A DNA stretch of 64,000 nucleotides from Listeria aquatica FSL S10-1188 (GCF_000525795.1 NZ_AOCG01000013.1:62001-126000), one strand, 5' to 3'; counted from the first letter of the stretch, positions 10,927 through 23,071 are shown. Numbers and translations: made by a program. The notes: generated from the letters alone by a model not told the origin.

Positions 10927-11986
10927 TTATTTTTTGATGTTCACCTGTCCAGTACGAAATGGTAGTGGCATAATTCCTGTTTCTTGCCACGCACTTTTGA
11001 CTTTTTCTGCCGCTCTAGAGTCAGGTAAAAAAGCAATACCGCAATCGCCGCCACCAGAACCAGAAGATTTTCCTGCGCCAGAACAATCGACCGCAATTTG
11101 CGCTAACTTTTCAAGAAGCTCCGTTTCAATTTGTACCCCTGCCTGCAAGCCAAGATTTTGAAGTAAGCGTCTATTTTCTTTGATAGCCTCAAAAGCCATT
11201 GTTTGATCTTGTTTTTCTAAGCCCTCTAACAGCCTCTGAACAGCCGCCGATGAATCATCTAAAAACTGCTTGTATGCCGCTGGACTTTTTTGTTTAAACA
11301 ATTGAATTTCAGAAACAAGTCGTCCCGTACTAACAGGTTTCCCCGTCCAGCCAACTAAAAATGGCCAATCAGGCATCGTTAACCGTTCAATTTTTAGCGC
11401 TGGCCAATCATTTTTAATGAACCAATCTAAAGATTCATACGGGAGATGTCGCTTAATCCATTCCTGATCAAAAGTTGTATAGGCAATGAAACCACCATAC
11501 ATACAAGAAGCAATGTCGCCACAAGAGCCGTTTCCTTGTACAACGAGATGCGAAAGAGCAGCCAGTTTAAATCTTGTCAGTAGATCGGTATTTGGTGCAA
11601 ATTTTTCAAGTAGGGCATCCACAACAGCTACTGTCGCCGCCGCACTTGAACCAAGTCCATATTTAAAACCGGAAGCATCAATCAATTCTGTTTGAATCGT
11701 CATTTTAATTGGCGTAAGCGAAATTCCCTGAGCTTTCAAATAAGCTGTTACTGTATTGATTGCTTCGGCTGTAAATGACCAGTGCTCTCCGTCTGTCTTT
11801 AGCTCTTCGCCCGTCTTCCAAGTCACTTGATCCTCATAGTGTGGGATTTTAAGTTCATTTTTTGGTGCGTCTTCAAGAACTAGCGTAATGTAGCGATCGA
11901 CCGCAGCTAAAACAGCTGTATGTCCAGATTCCACCACCGCATATTCACCTGCTATATAAAGTTTTCCAGGAATTTTTAATTTCCAT
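10927..11986 (-). CDS. mvaK2: Phosphomevalonate kinase (frame break at 5' end)
   Basis: GHMP-family kinase converting mevalonate-5-phosphate to the diphosphate. ATP-binding and family motifs are YGLGSSAAATVAVVDALLEK in the middle and GSGGGDCGIAFLP near the end. As sequenced, the long frame begins only at a GTG at 11937, losing the conserved GKLYIAGEYAVV. Removing one base from T5 at 11973-11977 gives MEIKIPGKLYIAGEYAVV with ATG at 11986, inside the end of mvaD. The corrected length is about 352 residues. Last of three overlapping mevalonate-pathway genes that make isopentenyl diphosphate. Confidence 0.92.
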
Positions 11987-12953
11987 TTTCATTCTGAATC
12001 ACCTTAGCTCCTTCACCTGCGTGACAAATTAAAACACGACCAACCAGTGGCTCAACTCGACTGGCTACTTTTTCTTCGTCTTGCTTTAGGCATACAATTT
12101 TAACATTAGGTCCAGCATCCATCGTAAAATATGCTTCGATTCCATCAGCCCGCAACTTTCTCACAGCTTCCATCACAAGAAGTGATTCCTGACTAAAATA
12201 TGTGAACGGTGGATTCGCACTCAAAGTTGTAGCGTGCATTTTCATCGCATTGTGTTCCAAAATTTCGCCAACTTGCGTGAAATCAGAATGAGCAAAAGCT
12301 TTCTTTATCAATTCCAAATCGAGTTCAGCCGTTTTCGTCCATTCTCCAAAAAAAGGGGAGGTCTGAACTGTTTGTTTCATTCCATCACGACTGGAGATTT
12401 TTTTAGGCTGATCAGACACAATCGCTACTACAACAGCCAGCTGATTCGTTAACTCACTTTCAAAAGGAACCGCATAAGAATCTGACCCGTCTGTGTTTTC
12501 ACCTTTTTGCCAAATCGCTAAACCACCAAAAATAGAGCGACTTGCTGAACCCGAACCAAGTCGAGCAAGCCGAGATAATTCCATTTTGGAATCGTTACGG
12601 GCAAGCGAAGCAGAAGCCGCCACCGCAAGCGCTGCAAACGCAGAAGCAGAAGAAGCGAGACCTGCCGCAGTAGGCACATGGTTTTCCGAATGAATGACCG
12701 CACGGGAAGCAATCCCAAATTCACTTCGCAATACATCCAAATACCGCTGAACCTTTGCATCTTCACGTTCCACACCGTTTAAAACGAGCACATCCTTTTT
12801 CTGTGAATCATCCCATTCAAAGGTGGTTTCCGTAAAAAACTTATCCAAAGTAATTGATAAACTGCTATTAGAAGGTAAGATTAACTTTTCGTCCCGTTTT
12901 CCCCAATATTTAATAAGCGCTATATTGGTGTGAGCTACCGCTGTTACTTTCAT
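11976..12953 (-). CDS. mvaD: Diphosphomevalonate decarboxylase
   Basis: 325-residue GHMP-family enzyme producing isopentenyl diphosphate by ATP-dependent decarboxylation. Motifs are AHTNIALIKYWGKRD, SNSSLSITLD and PTAAGLASSASAFAALA. I start at the ATG at 12953 (MKVTAVAHTNIAL); an upstream in-frame ATG at 13004 would add 17 residues that only duplicate the mvaK1 3' end. It overlaps mvaK1 by 44 nt and mvaK2 by about 10 nt, so the three kinases are translationally linked. Confidence 0.95.
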   Translation of the reverse strand: MKVTAVAHTNIALIKYWGKRDEKLILPSNSSLSITLDKFFTETTFEWDDSQKKDVLVLNGVEREDAKVQRYLDVLRSEFGIASRAVIHSENHVPTAAGLASSASAFAALAVAASASLARNDSKMELSRLARLGSGSASRSIFGGLAIWQKGENTDGSDSYAVPFESELTNQLAVVVAIVSDQPKKISSRDGMKQTVQTSPFFGEWTKTAELDLELIKKAFAHSDFTQVGEILEHNAMKMHATTLSANPPFTYFSQESLLVMEAVRKLRADGIEAYFTMDAGPNVKIVCLKQDEEKVASRVEPLVGRVLICHAGEGAKVIQNENGN

Positions 12954-13878
12954 GCGTTCCTTCTCCAATCGTAAAAATCCATTCTTCGCTAGCACCCGCT
13001 GCATGCAGAGCCTTCACTAACGATTCTGCTTGCTTTTTGCTAGAAACAAGAGCAACCATACAACCGCCGCGTCCGCCTCCCGTTAGCTTTGCACCTGCTG
13101 CACCATTTTGTAAAGCTACACGAATTAACTTTTCAAGGCTCGAATCACTGACCGTAAGTTCCTCCAAAATAACTTGCGCTGCATTCATCGCTTTTCCAAC
13201 TTGCTGAATGTCCGCTGCACCCTCAAGCTGCTTCCTTATTTCCCGGGAAATATTTCCAAGATCATGAATCATTGGCTTGAATTTTTCAGGCTGCGCCTCA
13301 ATCAACCTTCCAACATCCGCCACCGCTGCACGTGTCTCACTGGGAATTCCTGTATCTGCCACCACTAAAAATAATTTTTCATGAAAGTGCATCGTTTCAA
13401 GCGACAGATCTCTTTGAAACCAAACTGGTTTTTCAGTCACAACTGTGACAGCATCAATTCCGCTAGGATTCCCATGTGCCAATTTCTCAGATTGATTCAC
13501 AAATTCGAGCAACGTCTCATCCGTAAGTTCCTGCTTAAAATAAGCAAACAAAGCCCGTGCCACGCTCGCAGCTACTGCAGCACTTGAACCAAGTCCGCGT
13601 CCGATCGGGATTTCAGTTAAGACACGAATTAGAACCGGTTCCGTTCCAATATCCTTCAAAATAGCTTCAACCATTTCTTTAATGCCAAAGAGAATAGGGG
13701 GCATATTATCTAGATCACCTGTGAAAAAAGCAGACGAAAATTTTGTTTTTTGTTTAGTAGGCAAAACTTCTGTTTCAATGACAGCCTGTGAAAAAGGTAC
13801 AGCAATTGCAGGTTCACCATAAACAACAGCATGTTCGCCACATAAAATTAATTTTGCAGTTGCACGTCCTGTAGCCAA
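12910..13878 (-). CDS. mvaK1: Mevalonate kinase
   Basis: First step of the lower mevalonate pathway: phosphorylation of mevalonate. GHMP-family motifs are LILCGEHAVVYGEPAIAVPF, GRGLGSSAAVAASVARA and KLTGGGRGGCMVALV. I choose the TTG at 13878 (LATGRATAKLILCGEH), preceded by AAGGAATGGAG; the longer frame to 13935 runs into the upstream permease gene. About 322 residues, normal for the family. A perfect Noc-type site lies inside it at 13238. Its 44-nt overlap with mvaD is unusually long, so a small unseen frame error at the 3' end is possible. Confidence 0.93.
   Translation of the reverse strand: MATGRATAKLILCGEHAVVYGEPAIAVPFSQAVIETEVLPTKQKTKFSSAFFTGDLDNMPPILFGIKEMVEAILKDIGTEPVLIRVLTEIPIGRGLGSSAAVAASVARALFAYFKQELTDETLLEFVNQSEKLAHGNPSGIDAVTVVTEKPVWFQRDLSLETMHFHEKLFLVVADTGIPSETRAAVADVGRLIEAQPEKFKPMIHDLGNISREIRKQLEGAADIQQVGKAMNAAQVILEELTVSDSSLEKLIRVALQNGAAGAKLTGGGRGGCMVALVSSKKQAESLVKALHAAGASEEWIFTIGEGTHESNSGSSHQYSAY
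13238..13251. promoter_or_regulatory. Noc-binding-type site (perfect)
   Basis: ATTTCCCGGGAAAT is the exact 14-bp Noc-binding consensus known from B. subtilis. It is inside the mvaK1 coding region, where it cannot be a promoter element. A noc gene is present at 49937. Confidence 0.75.
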
Positions 13879-13900
13879 TTGGCTCCATTCCTTCCTGATT

Positions 13901-15253
13901 TTAGAATAACGTTGTGACAATCCAAGGTGCTGCATAAAGCGTCATAAACAACACACCAAAGTTAATTCCTAGTCGACTAAGTGCACCCGATACAATCGCA
14001 ACAAGAAGTACACCCATCATATTAATAAATCCGCCATCCATGTAGCTAAGCATCATGACAAGCGCAATAAACAGTCCTAAAATCGCTTCATGCGGAATAA
14101 ATTTAAACACGAAACGACAAATTTGCTGGGAATACTTCATGATAACATAATATGTGAGTCCAAGTCCTACAACTGAACCGACAATAGTCGCAATCGTAAA
14201 CTCTGACATCGTGAGCAGGTGATGCATATTTTTCTCTAACGTAAAGACAGGAGGGGCATTAAAGAGCGGGTTAGCCGGCCCAATCGCGACAGGCGACAAA
14301 GGAACCCCAAGTGCAATAAGCGGAATCAAAAGACCAGCTAAATAAGTCGAGTGTGCCAAGCCTTCCATGCTAGCAAGTGCAATCTTCGCCTTTTTAATTG
14401 GATCTTTCACTCGGCTCACAACCGCTTCACCAAACAATACTGTCATTCCAACTGGACTCATGAAAAAAGTAAAACAGCCAGCGATAGAAGTTCCAAGCGT
14501 TGCCCAAGATTCTTGTTTGGTCAACACTTTGAAGGGATTAGGAAAACCCTTTTGCTTTTCAGCATTTGCAATCACAATCTCACGTTTTTCTTGTTTCGGC
14601 AGTTTTTCTCGATGTTCTTTATTCAAAAGAGAAATCATACTAAAAATCATCGGACCAATTGTGATTCCAAGGAAAAATGAAATCGTGATCGTCTTCGTCT
14701 CTGGAACCGCGCCAACGCCCCAATACAAATAACGCATTCCCTCGATAAGCAAACTAAAAGGTAAAATAGCGAGCAAAGATAAAATTTTATTTTTACTTAC
14801 TAAGGCAAGAAATATAGCGCCGATAAAGAAAACAGGGGCCGAATACTTCGTAATCACTTCGGATAGCGGCGCCAGAAGACCCGCCAAAGCTAAACTAATT
14901 GGAACAGCCACAATTGTTCCAATCGCAGCACCAGAAGCCATTTTGCGTATTCCAACAACCGATTGACCAGCCTCCTTTAGGGTGAGCCCATAAGGAACCA
15001 TTGGCGAGGCCATAACCCCACCTGGTGTTCCTGCAACAGCGACAGGTACTGCATCCGTCAAATTCAGCGTCACAACAGCTGAAACAAAAAAAGCAAGCAC
15101 AACCATCGGCGAAACGCCAAGTAAAACGAGAGCAAGAGTCACAGGAGCTAGTACCGCTGTTTCATCTGTCCCGGGAGCAATCCCGATAATCGTGTAAATT
15201 CCAGCTGCCAAAACGGAAGCGATAATCATCTCAATTACAAGTTGAAGCGTCAT
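13901..15253 (-). CDS. TctA-family tripartite tricarboxylate-type permease, large membrane subunit
   Basis: 450-residue membrane protein with about ten helices. The N-terminal motif IGIAPGTDETAVLAPVTLAL and GTPGGVMASPMVPYGLTLKE match the TctA/DUF112 permease family, which in known cases moves citrate or other tricarboxylates with a periplasmic or lipoprotein binding protein. No binding protein is nearby. Its start overlaps the stop of the small membrane protein upstream (ATGA), and a Fur-like box precedes the pair, so an iron-linked substrate such as ferric citrate is possible but unproven. It fills the gap between gyrA and the mevalonate genes. Confidence 0.8.
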   Translation of the reverse strand: MTLQLVIEMIIASVLAAGIYTIIGIAPGTDETAVLAPVTLALVLLGVSPMVVLAFFVSAVVTLNLTDAVPVAVAGTPGGVMASPMVPYGLTLKEAGQSVVGIRKMASGAAIGTIVAVPISLALAGLLAPLSEVITKYSAPVFFIGAIFLALVSKNKILSLLAILPFSLLIEGMRYLYWGVGAVPETKTITISFFLGITIGPMIFSMISLLNKEHREKLPKQEKREIVIANAEKQKGFPNPFKVLTKQESWATLGTSIAGCFTFFMSPVGMTVLFGEAVVSRVKDPIKKAKIALASMEGLAHSTYLAGLLIPLIALGVPLSPVAIGPANPLFNAPPVFTLEKNMHHLLTMSEFTIATIVGSVVGLGLTYYVIMKYSQQICRFVFKFIPHEAILGLFIALVMMLSYMDGGFINMMGVLLVAIVSGALSRLGINFGVLFMTLYAAPWIVTTLF

Positions 15254-15504
15254 TTTTCATTCGCCTCCGTCTCTTCACTTTCACGTAGTGTTCGTTTTGG
15301 CTTAATAATCAAACTGGAAATAATAAAGCCAATGATGGCACCGCCAAGCCCAAAGAAAAGGGGCATTGGTGCTTTCCCAGGAGCTATAAAATAACCACCC
15401 ATGGTAAATCCTATACAAATAATGATTGCAAGAATCAAATCTTTTATGTTTACAAGATCCGCCCAAATTTCAACATTTTGCGGATCCTTGTTTTTCTTGG
15501 TCAT
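15250..15504 (-). CDS. Small membrane protein paired with the TctA-type permease
   Basis: 84-residue protein with two hydrophobic segments (ILAIIICIGFTMGGYFIAPG and FFGLGGAIIGFIISSLII) and charged ends. The overlap with the TctA-type gene and the topology suggest the small TctB-like subunit, though TctB proteins are usually longer (~150 residues with four helices), so it may be a reduced version. I start at the ATG at 15504 with GTAGGAGAAAG just upstream. Confidence 0.65.
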   Translation of the reverse strand: MTKKNKDPQNVEIWADLVNIKDLILAIIICIGFTMGGYFIAPGKAPMPLFFGLGGAIIGFIISSLIIKPKRTLRESEETEANEK

Positions 15505-15552
15505 TCTTTCTCCTACTTTCTGCACAAGGTTTGCTATTAAATTAGACTACTA

Positions 15553-15569
15553 TGATAATGATAATCATT
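15553..15569. promoter_or_regulatory. Fur box in the tctA-type promoter
   Basis: GATAATGATAATCATT matches the first 16 of the 19 bases of the classical Fur consensus, and TGATAATGATAATCA matches the 7-1-7 form with one mismatch. It overlaps the -10 of the minus-strand promoter, the usual position for iron-dependent repression. Confidence 0.7.
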
Positions 15570-15586
15570 TCACTGCTTTTTTTCAA
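15558..15586 (-). promoter_or_regulatory. Promoter of the TctA-type operon
   Basis: TTGAAA (15581-15586) and TATCAT (15558-15563) on the minus strand with a 17-bp spacer. The Fur box covers the -10. Confidence 0.55.
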
Positions 15587-15613
15587 TCTTACTTAACTGT
15601 AAATTTTTATCCA

Positions 15614-15658
15614 TAAAAAAATGGGCGACACATTGAGATGTCTCTCAACGTGCCACCC
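15614..15658 (-). terminator. Terminator after gyrA
   Basis: On the minus strand GGGTGGCACGTTGAGA and TCTCAATGTGTCGCCC form a long imperfect stem with a four-base loop, followed by ATTTTTTT. It ends the recF-gyrB-gyrA transcript. Confidence 0.9.
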
Positions 15659-15671
15659 GCATGTAAGCTCA

Positions 15672-18203
15672 TTATTCTTCTGAGTTTGGTCCGTCTTCAA
15701 AACTTTCATCTGGAACTTCTGTTTTTAAGACTTGAGCATCCAAATTTTCTTCCTCTTCGTCAAAGATTTCTTCATCTTCTTTAGGAACCTTAGCAACAGT
15801 AGCGACTTTTTCGTTTTCATCCAAACGAATCAGTTTCACACCCATCGTGCTTCTTCCTGTTTCCGAGACCGTTTCAACTTCAAAACGAATCAATACACCA
15901 TGAATCGTCATCAGCATGATATCTTCATCGCCAGAAACAGTCTTCATTGCAACAAGTGGTCCGTTCTTATCAGTGATTGAGACCGTTTTAACACCCATAC
16001 CACCACGATTGCGAAGCGGGTATTGTTCAGCAGGGGTTTGTTTCCCGTAGCCGTTCTCCGTCACGACAAGCACGTTCTGATCGTCTTCAAGCACTTCCAT
16101 GCCAATAACCTCATCATCGTTATGAAGACGAATTCCGCGCACTCCTGCAGCCGTACGACCCATTACCCGGATGTTATCTTCTGGGAAGTAAATGGATTGA
16201 CCTGCTTTTGTCGCAATAATCATCTTCTTACTACCATCAGTCATCTGAACAGAGATGAGTTCATCATTTTCACGAAGATCAACTGCACGCAAACCACTTT
16301 GACGGATATTCGCAAATTGCGAAAGGGCAGAGCGCTTCACAACACCATGTTTCGTTGCAAAGAACAAATAATCGTCATCAGTGAATTCACTTAAATTGAT
16401 CACCGCATTCACTTGTTCTTGGCTTTCAATACCTAGCAAATTGATAAGTGGAATTCCTTTTGCTGTGCGCCCGTACTCAGGAACTTCATATCCTTTCGCC
16501 CGGTATACTTTCCCTGTATTCGTAAAGAACAGGAGCGTATCATGCGTGCTTGTAGCGACAAGGTGCTCAACAAAGTCATCTTCATGCGTAGACATCCCTT
16601 GAATACCACGACCACCACGGCGCTGACTCCGATACGTAGAAAGCGGTAAGCGTTTAATATAGCCTTTTTTCGTTAACGTAATTGCCACTTCTTCTTCAGG
16701 AATAAGGTCCTCATCTTCAATGCTGACGAGGTCTCCCGTTAAGATTTCTGTGCGGCGTTTATCGCTATACTTCTGTTTTGTTTCTTCTAATTCTTCACGG
16801 ATAACTTCAAGAATACGTTCATCGTCAGCTAAAATAGCCTTCAGTTCATTGATTAGCTGCATCAAATTATTGTATTCTTCCTCGATTTTCTCGCGTTCCA
16901 AACCTGTTAAACGTTGTAAACGCATGTCGAGAATAGCTTGAGATTGCTTTTCTGATAGGCTAAATTTAGTCATCAAACCTTCTTTAGCAATTTCAGTTGT
17001 TTTCGAACCCCGAATCAAACTAATCACAGCATCAATATTATCAAGTGCAATTCGTAAACCTTCAAGAATATGCGCACGTGCTTCTGCTTTACGCAAATCA
17101 AATTCAGTTCTGCGACGAATAACGACTTTTTGATGTTCCAAATAATGATATAAAATTTGTTTTAAATTCAATACTTTAGGATGATTGTCAACAAGCGCCA
17201 ACATGTTAATCCCAAAAGTAGTTTGTAGAGCCGTCATTTTATATAAATTATTGACAACAACACTCGCGCTAATATCACGGCGAACTTCAATCACAATCCG
17301 CATACCTGAGCGGTCAGATTCATCATTCAGTTCAGTGATCCCGTCAATTTTCTTTTCACGAGCCAGTTCAGCAATTCGCTCAATCAGTCGTGCCTTATTG
17401 ACTTGATAAGGTAGCTCTGTAATTAAAATGGTTTCTTTTCCATTGCTCTTTGTTTCGATATCTACCCGAGCACGAACCGTGATAGATCCACGTCCAGTTT
17501 CATAAGCCCTTCTAATCCCACTACGTCCCATAATGAGACCTGCAGTAGGGAAGTCAGGCCCTGGAATGTGTTCCATCAATTCGCGAATCGTAATATCGGG
17601 ATTATGACTTAATGCAAGGACCCCATCAATGACTTCACCAAGATGATGCGTCGGAATGTTTGTAGCCATCCCAACTGCGATCCCTGATGAACCATTAACA
17701 AGCAAGTTTGGAAAACGTGCCGGTAAAATAACTGGTTCTTTTTCTGAACCATCATAGTTATCTTCATAATCAATTGTATCTTTATTGATATCTCGCAAAA
17801 GTTCCATCGAAATTTTCGACATCCGTGCTTCCGTGTAACGCATCGCTGCCGCCATATCCCCATCGACAGAACCAAAGTTTCCGTGTCCATCAACAAGCAT
17901 ATACCGATAACTAAAATCTTGCGCCATCCGAACCATTGTGAAGTATACAGCAGAGTCTCCATGTGGGTGATACTTACCGATCACTTCCCCAACAATACGA
18001 GCCGATTTCTTATAGGCTTTGTCAGATGTCATTCCTAAATCGTTCATCGCATATAAAATCCTGCGGTGAACCGGTTTAAGACCATCACGCACGTCAGGAA
18101 GAGCACGAGCTACGATAACGCTCATTGCATAATCTAGGAAAGACGTTCGCATTTCTTTATTTAAATTTACTTCTTTAATTCGATGATCTGGTGTTTCTGC
18201 CAT
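15672..18203 (-). CDS. gyrA: DNA gyrase subunit A
   Basis: 843-residue breakage-reunion subunit of gyrase. The catalytic tyrosine is Tyr123 in [10 protein letters not shown]; the quinolone-determining region reads [15 protein letters not shown] with Ser84 and Phe88 in place of the acidic residue common at that position. The C-terminal half has the repeated beta-propeller blades, including the GyrA box RRGGRGIQG, and an acidic tail. No frame break. It follows gyrB by about 65 bp; a Noc-type site lies in the gap. Confidence 0.98.
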   Translation of the reverse strand: MAETPDHRIKEVNLNKEMRTSFLDYAMSVIVARALPDVRDGLKPVHRRILYAMNDLGMTSDKAYKKSARIVGEVIGKYHPHGDSAVYFTMVRMAQDFSYRYMLVDGHGNFGSVDGDMAAAMRYTEARMSKISMELLRDINKDTIDYEDNYDGSEKEPVILPARFPNLLVNGSSGIAVGMATNIPTHHLGEVIDGVLALSHNPDITIRELMEHIPGPDFPTAGLIMGRSGIRRAYETGRGSITVRARVDIETKSNGKETILITELPYQVNKARLIERIAELAREKKIDGITELNDESDRSGMRIVIEVRRDISASVVVNNLYKMTALQTTFGINMLALVDNHPKVLNLKQILYHYLEHQKVVIRRRTEFDLRKAEARAHILEGLRIALDNIDAVISLIRGSKTTEIAKEGLMTKFSLSEKQSQAILDMRLQRLTGLEREKIEEEYNNLMQLINELKAILADDERILEVIREELEETKQKYSDKRRTEILTGDLVSIEDEDLIPEEEVAITLTKKGYIKRLPLSTYRSQRRGGRGIQGMSTHEDDFVEHLVATSTHDTLLFFTNTGKVYRAKGYEVPEYGRTAKGIPLINLLGIESQEQVNAVINLSEFTDDDYLFFATKHGVVKRSALSQFANIRQSGLRAVDLRENDELISVQMTDGSKKMIIATKAGQSIYFPEDNIRVMGRTAAGVRGIRLHNDDEVIGMEVLEDDQNVLVVTENGYGKQTPAEQYPLRNRGGMGVKTVSITDKNGPLVAMKTVSGDEDIMLMTIHGVLIRFEVETVSETGRSTMGVKLIRLDENEKVATVAKVPKEDEEIFDEEEENLDAQVLKTEVPDESFEDGPNSEE

Positions 18204-18250
18204 TATAGCGAAACCTCCCTTTCCAATTCTAAGCTAAATCAGATTTGATT

Positions 18251-18264
18251 ATTTCCCAGGAAAT
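18251..18264. promoter_or_regulatory. Noc-binding-type site between gyrB and gyrA
   Basis: ATTTCCCAGGAAAT differs from the Noc consensus by one base at the centre. It lies in the short gyrB-gyrA spacer. Confidence 0.55.
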
Positions 18265-18268
18265 AAAA

Positions 18269-20207
<1,939 letters not shown>

Positions 20208-20242
20208 CTAAGCTTCACCGCACTTTCTCATTTTCTATTATA

Positions 20243-21362
20243 TCAACCTAAAATTAGGATTTTTTTTATGTGACCACTTTCTACTTCAAAAGTAGTAGCT
20301 TGTTCAAGTTTTGCATGTTTAATCCCGCTCACACTTGTTGTCGTAACAAAGGTTTGTACTTTGCCAGAAATCGCCTCAAGCAAATGAGACTGCCTGTAGT
20401 CATCGAGTTCGCTTAACACATCATCAAGCAAGAGTAGGGGATATTCTTTTGTTTCTTCATGAATTAAATCAATTTCAGCAAGCTTTACCGATAACGCTGT
20501 CGTTCGCTGCTGGCCTTGCGAACCGAACACCTGTACATTTTGTCCATTAACATAAAATAGAGAATCATCCCGATGCGGTCCGATAAGTGTGACGCCTCGG
20601 TCGATTTCTCTTTGCCGAATGGTTTTCATTTTTTCAAGTAGTTTTTGTAAATTATCTGCGTCCTGATCAAGTGAAACAGAAGGTTTATATTCAATCCGCA
20701 AACTTTCAAGCCCACGCGAAATGTCGTGATGAATCGGAGCTGCATAAGCTTGTAACTTTTGAATAAACGCAGATCGCCTTTCAGTTAATTTAATAGCAAC
20801 CTCTGCAAATTGCTCATCTAGAATGCCAAGCATGACTTCATCAAAGTTCTTTTTCATTTTTGCTTGCTTTAAAAATTGATTTCGCTGATGTAAAATACGC
20901 TGAAAAATACTTAAATCGTGTAAATAAACAGGTTGCATTTGACCGATTTCCATATTTAGAAAACGTCGCCTCACACCTGGGGCACCTTTTACAAGAGTTA
21001 AATCTTCTGGAGCAAACATGACTACATTTAAGTTTCCAACATATTGACTCAATTTTTTTTTGTTCAATATGATTGACCTTTGCTTTTTTTCCTTGTTGCG
21101 TAAGCGTGAGCTCTAGCGGAACAGTTTGACCATGTTTTTCAATTCGGCCACTAATCTTCGCTTCCTCTTTATCCCACTGGATAAAATCTTTGTCATTTGT
21201 CGTCCGATGTGACTTGGCAAGTGAAAGCATTAATATGGCTTCAAGTAAGTTTGTTTTTCCTTGAGCATTTTCTCCAAGAAACACGTTGATAGATGGGTCG
21301 AGATCGAGTGTAAGTTCATCATAATTGCGGAAATTTTTAAGCGTTAATTGTTTTAACAGCAT
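20243..21362 (-). CDS. recF: DNA replication and repair protein RecF (one frame break)
   Basis: SMC-like ATPase that loads RecA at gaps. Walker A is GENAQGKT (residues 30-37), the signature region is around [18 protein letters not shown] and Walker B is [12 protein letters not shown]. As sequenced the frame breaks at T9 (plus strand; 21053-21061) after KVNHIEQKK; one base fewer gives [20 protein letters not shown]. Corrected length ~372. An A8 run near the 3' end (20260-20267) may also be one base too long, which would move the stop 15-20 nt earlier. It follows yaaA closely. Confidence 0.94.
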
Positions 21363-21371
21363 ATTTGTTTC

Positions 21372-21590
21372 CTAAGATTGTTCAATCTTAACTTTTCCTT
21401 TTCCGGGAACTAAAATGACATCGCCATTCCGCAGTTTCCTGCCACGTCTGTTGTCTTGTTCACCGTTTACATAAATCGGGTGTTCACTTAGAAATGCTTT
21501 CGCCATTCCCCCAGATTCAACAACGTCAAGCATCTGCAAAAGCTGTCCCAGTGTTACATAGTCACTGTCTATTGTTACAATATTCGCCAA
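21372..21590 (-). CDS. yaaA: S4-domain RNA-binding protein YaaA
   Basis: 72-residue protein made almost entirely of an S4 RNA-binding fold (YVTLGQLLQMLDVVESGGMA, then YVNGEQDNRRGRKLRNGD). In Firmicutes it lies between dnaN and recF and has been linked to ribosome maturation. It is 10 bp upstream of recF and shares its promoter. Confidence 0.92.
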   Translation of the reverse strand: MANIVTIDSDYVTLGQLLQMLDVVESGGMAKAFLSEHPIYVNGEQDNRRGRKLRNGDVILVPGKGKVKIEQS

Positions 21591-21625
21591 AATCTCACAC
21601 CCAATCTATTTTATCGCTATCTTCT

Positions 21626-21654
21626 ATTTTACTAAAGTTTGCCGATAATTACAA
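21626..21654 (-). promoter_or_regulatory. Promoter of yaaA-recF-gyrBA
   Basis: TTGTAA (21649-21654) and TAAAAT (21626-21631) on the minus strand, 17 bp apart, about 35 bp before yaaA. No other promoter is evident before gyrB. Confidence 0.55.
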
Positions 21655-21767
21655 AGATTATTTTCTAAAGCATTGTTTTTCGGTTTTTTATTAAAAATAA
21701 TGGGGGGATACTATTTAAGTAAAAAATGAAATTTAAGGCTAATATGGCGCTTCTATAAAAAACACAT

Positions 21768-21804
21768 AAAAAAAAGCCCACCAAAAATTGGTGAGCTTTT
21801 TTAT
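21768..21804 (-). terminator. Terminator after dnaN
   Basis: On the minus strand GCTCACCAA, four T and TGGTGGGC form a hairpin followed by eight T residues. The stem is flanked by A-runs on the other side. Confidence 0.9.
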
Positions 21805-21807
21805 CAA

Positions 21808-22953
21808 TTAATAAGTTCGAACTGGTGTAATCAATTGTAAAATTTCGTTTGGATTTTCCGCATCACGTGGTCGAAGTACAAAAGGTCGCATTGTTCCAGA
21901 AAATGAAATCTGAATATCATCGCCTTCAAAAGCACGCAAGGCGTCCATCATATATTTTCCGTTAAATGAAATTTGTAGATCTTCACCCGTAAAGCTTTGG
22001 CTAAAGAGTTTTTCTGAAACATTCCCAATTTCAGGGGAGTTAGAAGAAACTTCTACTTGTCCATTTTCAAGTGTCGAAAGTTTGATGACATTATTCCGGT
22101 TCTCTCTTGCGAGTAGGGAAGCACGATCTATAGCTTGTAAAAATGCCTTTGCATTGATAATGAGCTCTGACTTCGTTTCAGCTGGGATTAGCCGTGAAGT
22201 ATCAGGATAGCTTCCTTCTAGTAAACGTGAATAAAACAACAAATCTTTTAGTTTAAATAAAATTTGGTTGTTAGCTAGGATGATTTCAAGTGAATCAGAA
22301 GCTTCATCCAAAATTTTGTTTAGCTCAGATAAACTTTTTCCCGGAATGACAATGTTGTATTCTTCTTCTTCAGGAGCTTCAATAGGAATTTCGCGAAGCG
22401 CAAGTCTATGACTATCCGTTGCAACAGCTGTGAGCATTCCGTTTTTAATGATCCAGTTAACCCCGGTAAGTACAGGACGAACTTCAATCGTTGAAACAGC
22501 AAAAACAGTTTGACGAATAATATTTTTAAGTACATGAATTGGAATTCGTATTTGTTTTCCTTCTGAGACTTCTGGAAGTTTAGGATACTCTAAAACATCT
22601 AAACCATTAAGTGTAAAGAAAGCTTGTCCAGAACGAATTGTAGTTTGGTTATTAGCAGTTACTTCAATTTCAACGTTTTTATCTGGAAGTCGTCTTACAA
22701 TATCACCGAAATATTTGGATTGTAAAACGATGCCTCCAAAGGATTCTACTTCAACGATAACTTCATCTTGTTCAATAAGTGGTATAAAAGCTTCAATGGA
22801 AATATCAGAATCACTACCAGTTAAGGTAACACCTTCGTCATTTACATCAATTTTGATCCCTGTAAGAATTGGAATCGTTGTTCGAGCAGAAATAGCACGT
22901 GTAACTTCATTAACAGCATTGACCAAATGATCTCGATCGATGACAAATTTCAT
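21808..22953 (-). CDS. dnaN: DNA polymerase III beta subunit (sliding clamp)
   Basis: 381-residue processivity clamp of three repeated domains; begins MKFVIDRDHLVNAVNEVTRA and ends in the conserved LITPVRTY. I start at the ATG at 22953 with GGGGGA upstream; the frame is open to 22971. It lies directly downstream of dnaA across the unwinding region of the origin. Confidence 0.97.
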   Translation of the reverse strand: MKFVIDRDHLVNAVNEVTRAISARTTIPILTGIKIDVNDEGVTLTGSDSDISIEAFIPLIEQDEVIVEVESFGGIVLQSKYFGDIVRRLPDKNVEIEVTANNQTTIRSGQAFFTLNGLDVLEYPKLPEVSEGKQIRIPIHVLKNIIRQTVFAVSTIEVRPVLTGVNWIIKNGMLTAVATDSHRLALREIPIEAPEEEEYNIVIPGKSLSELNKILDEASDSLEIILANNQILFKLKDLLFYSRLLEGSYPDTSRLIPAETKSELIINAKAFLQAIDRASLLARENRNNVIKLSTLENGQVEVSSNSPEIGNVSEKLFSQSFTGEDLQISFNGKYMMDALRAFEGDDIQISFSGTMRPFVLRPRDAENPNEILQLITPVRTY

Positions 22954-23009
22954 GAAAAATCCCCCGTTCATTTTTTATGATGTTCTTTAATTAATTAATA
23001 AGAAAATCG

Positions 23010-23045
23010 TAATAATAGTAATAGGCCTTGTGGATTTGTGGATAA
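23010..23045 (+). other. Origin unwinding element: DnaA-trios, GC spacer and two DnaA boxes
   Basis: The plus strand reads TAA-TAA-TAG-TAA-TAG (23010-23024), then GGCC, then TTGTGGATT (23028-23036) and TGTGGATAA (23037-23045). An AT-rich tract (22985-23009) lies to the left. Trios beside a GC-rich patch beside tandem DnaA boxes is the basal unwinding layout described for bacterial origins, including B. subtilis. This is where strands are expected to open. Confidence 0.75.
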
Positions 23046-23071
23046 GTGATTAAAACCATTTTTCTTCTAAG

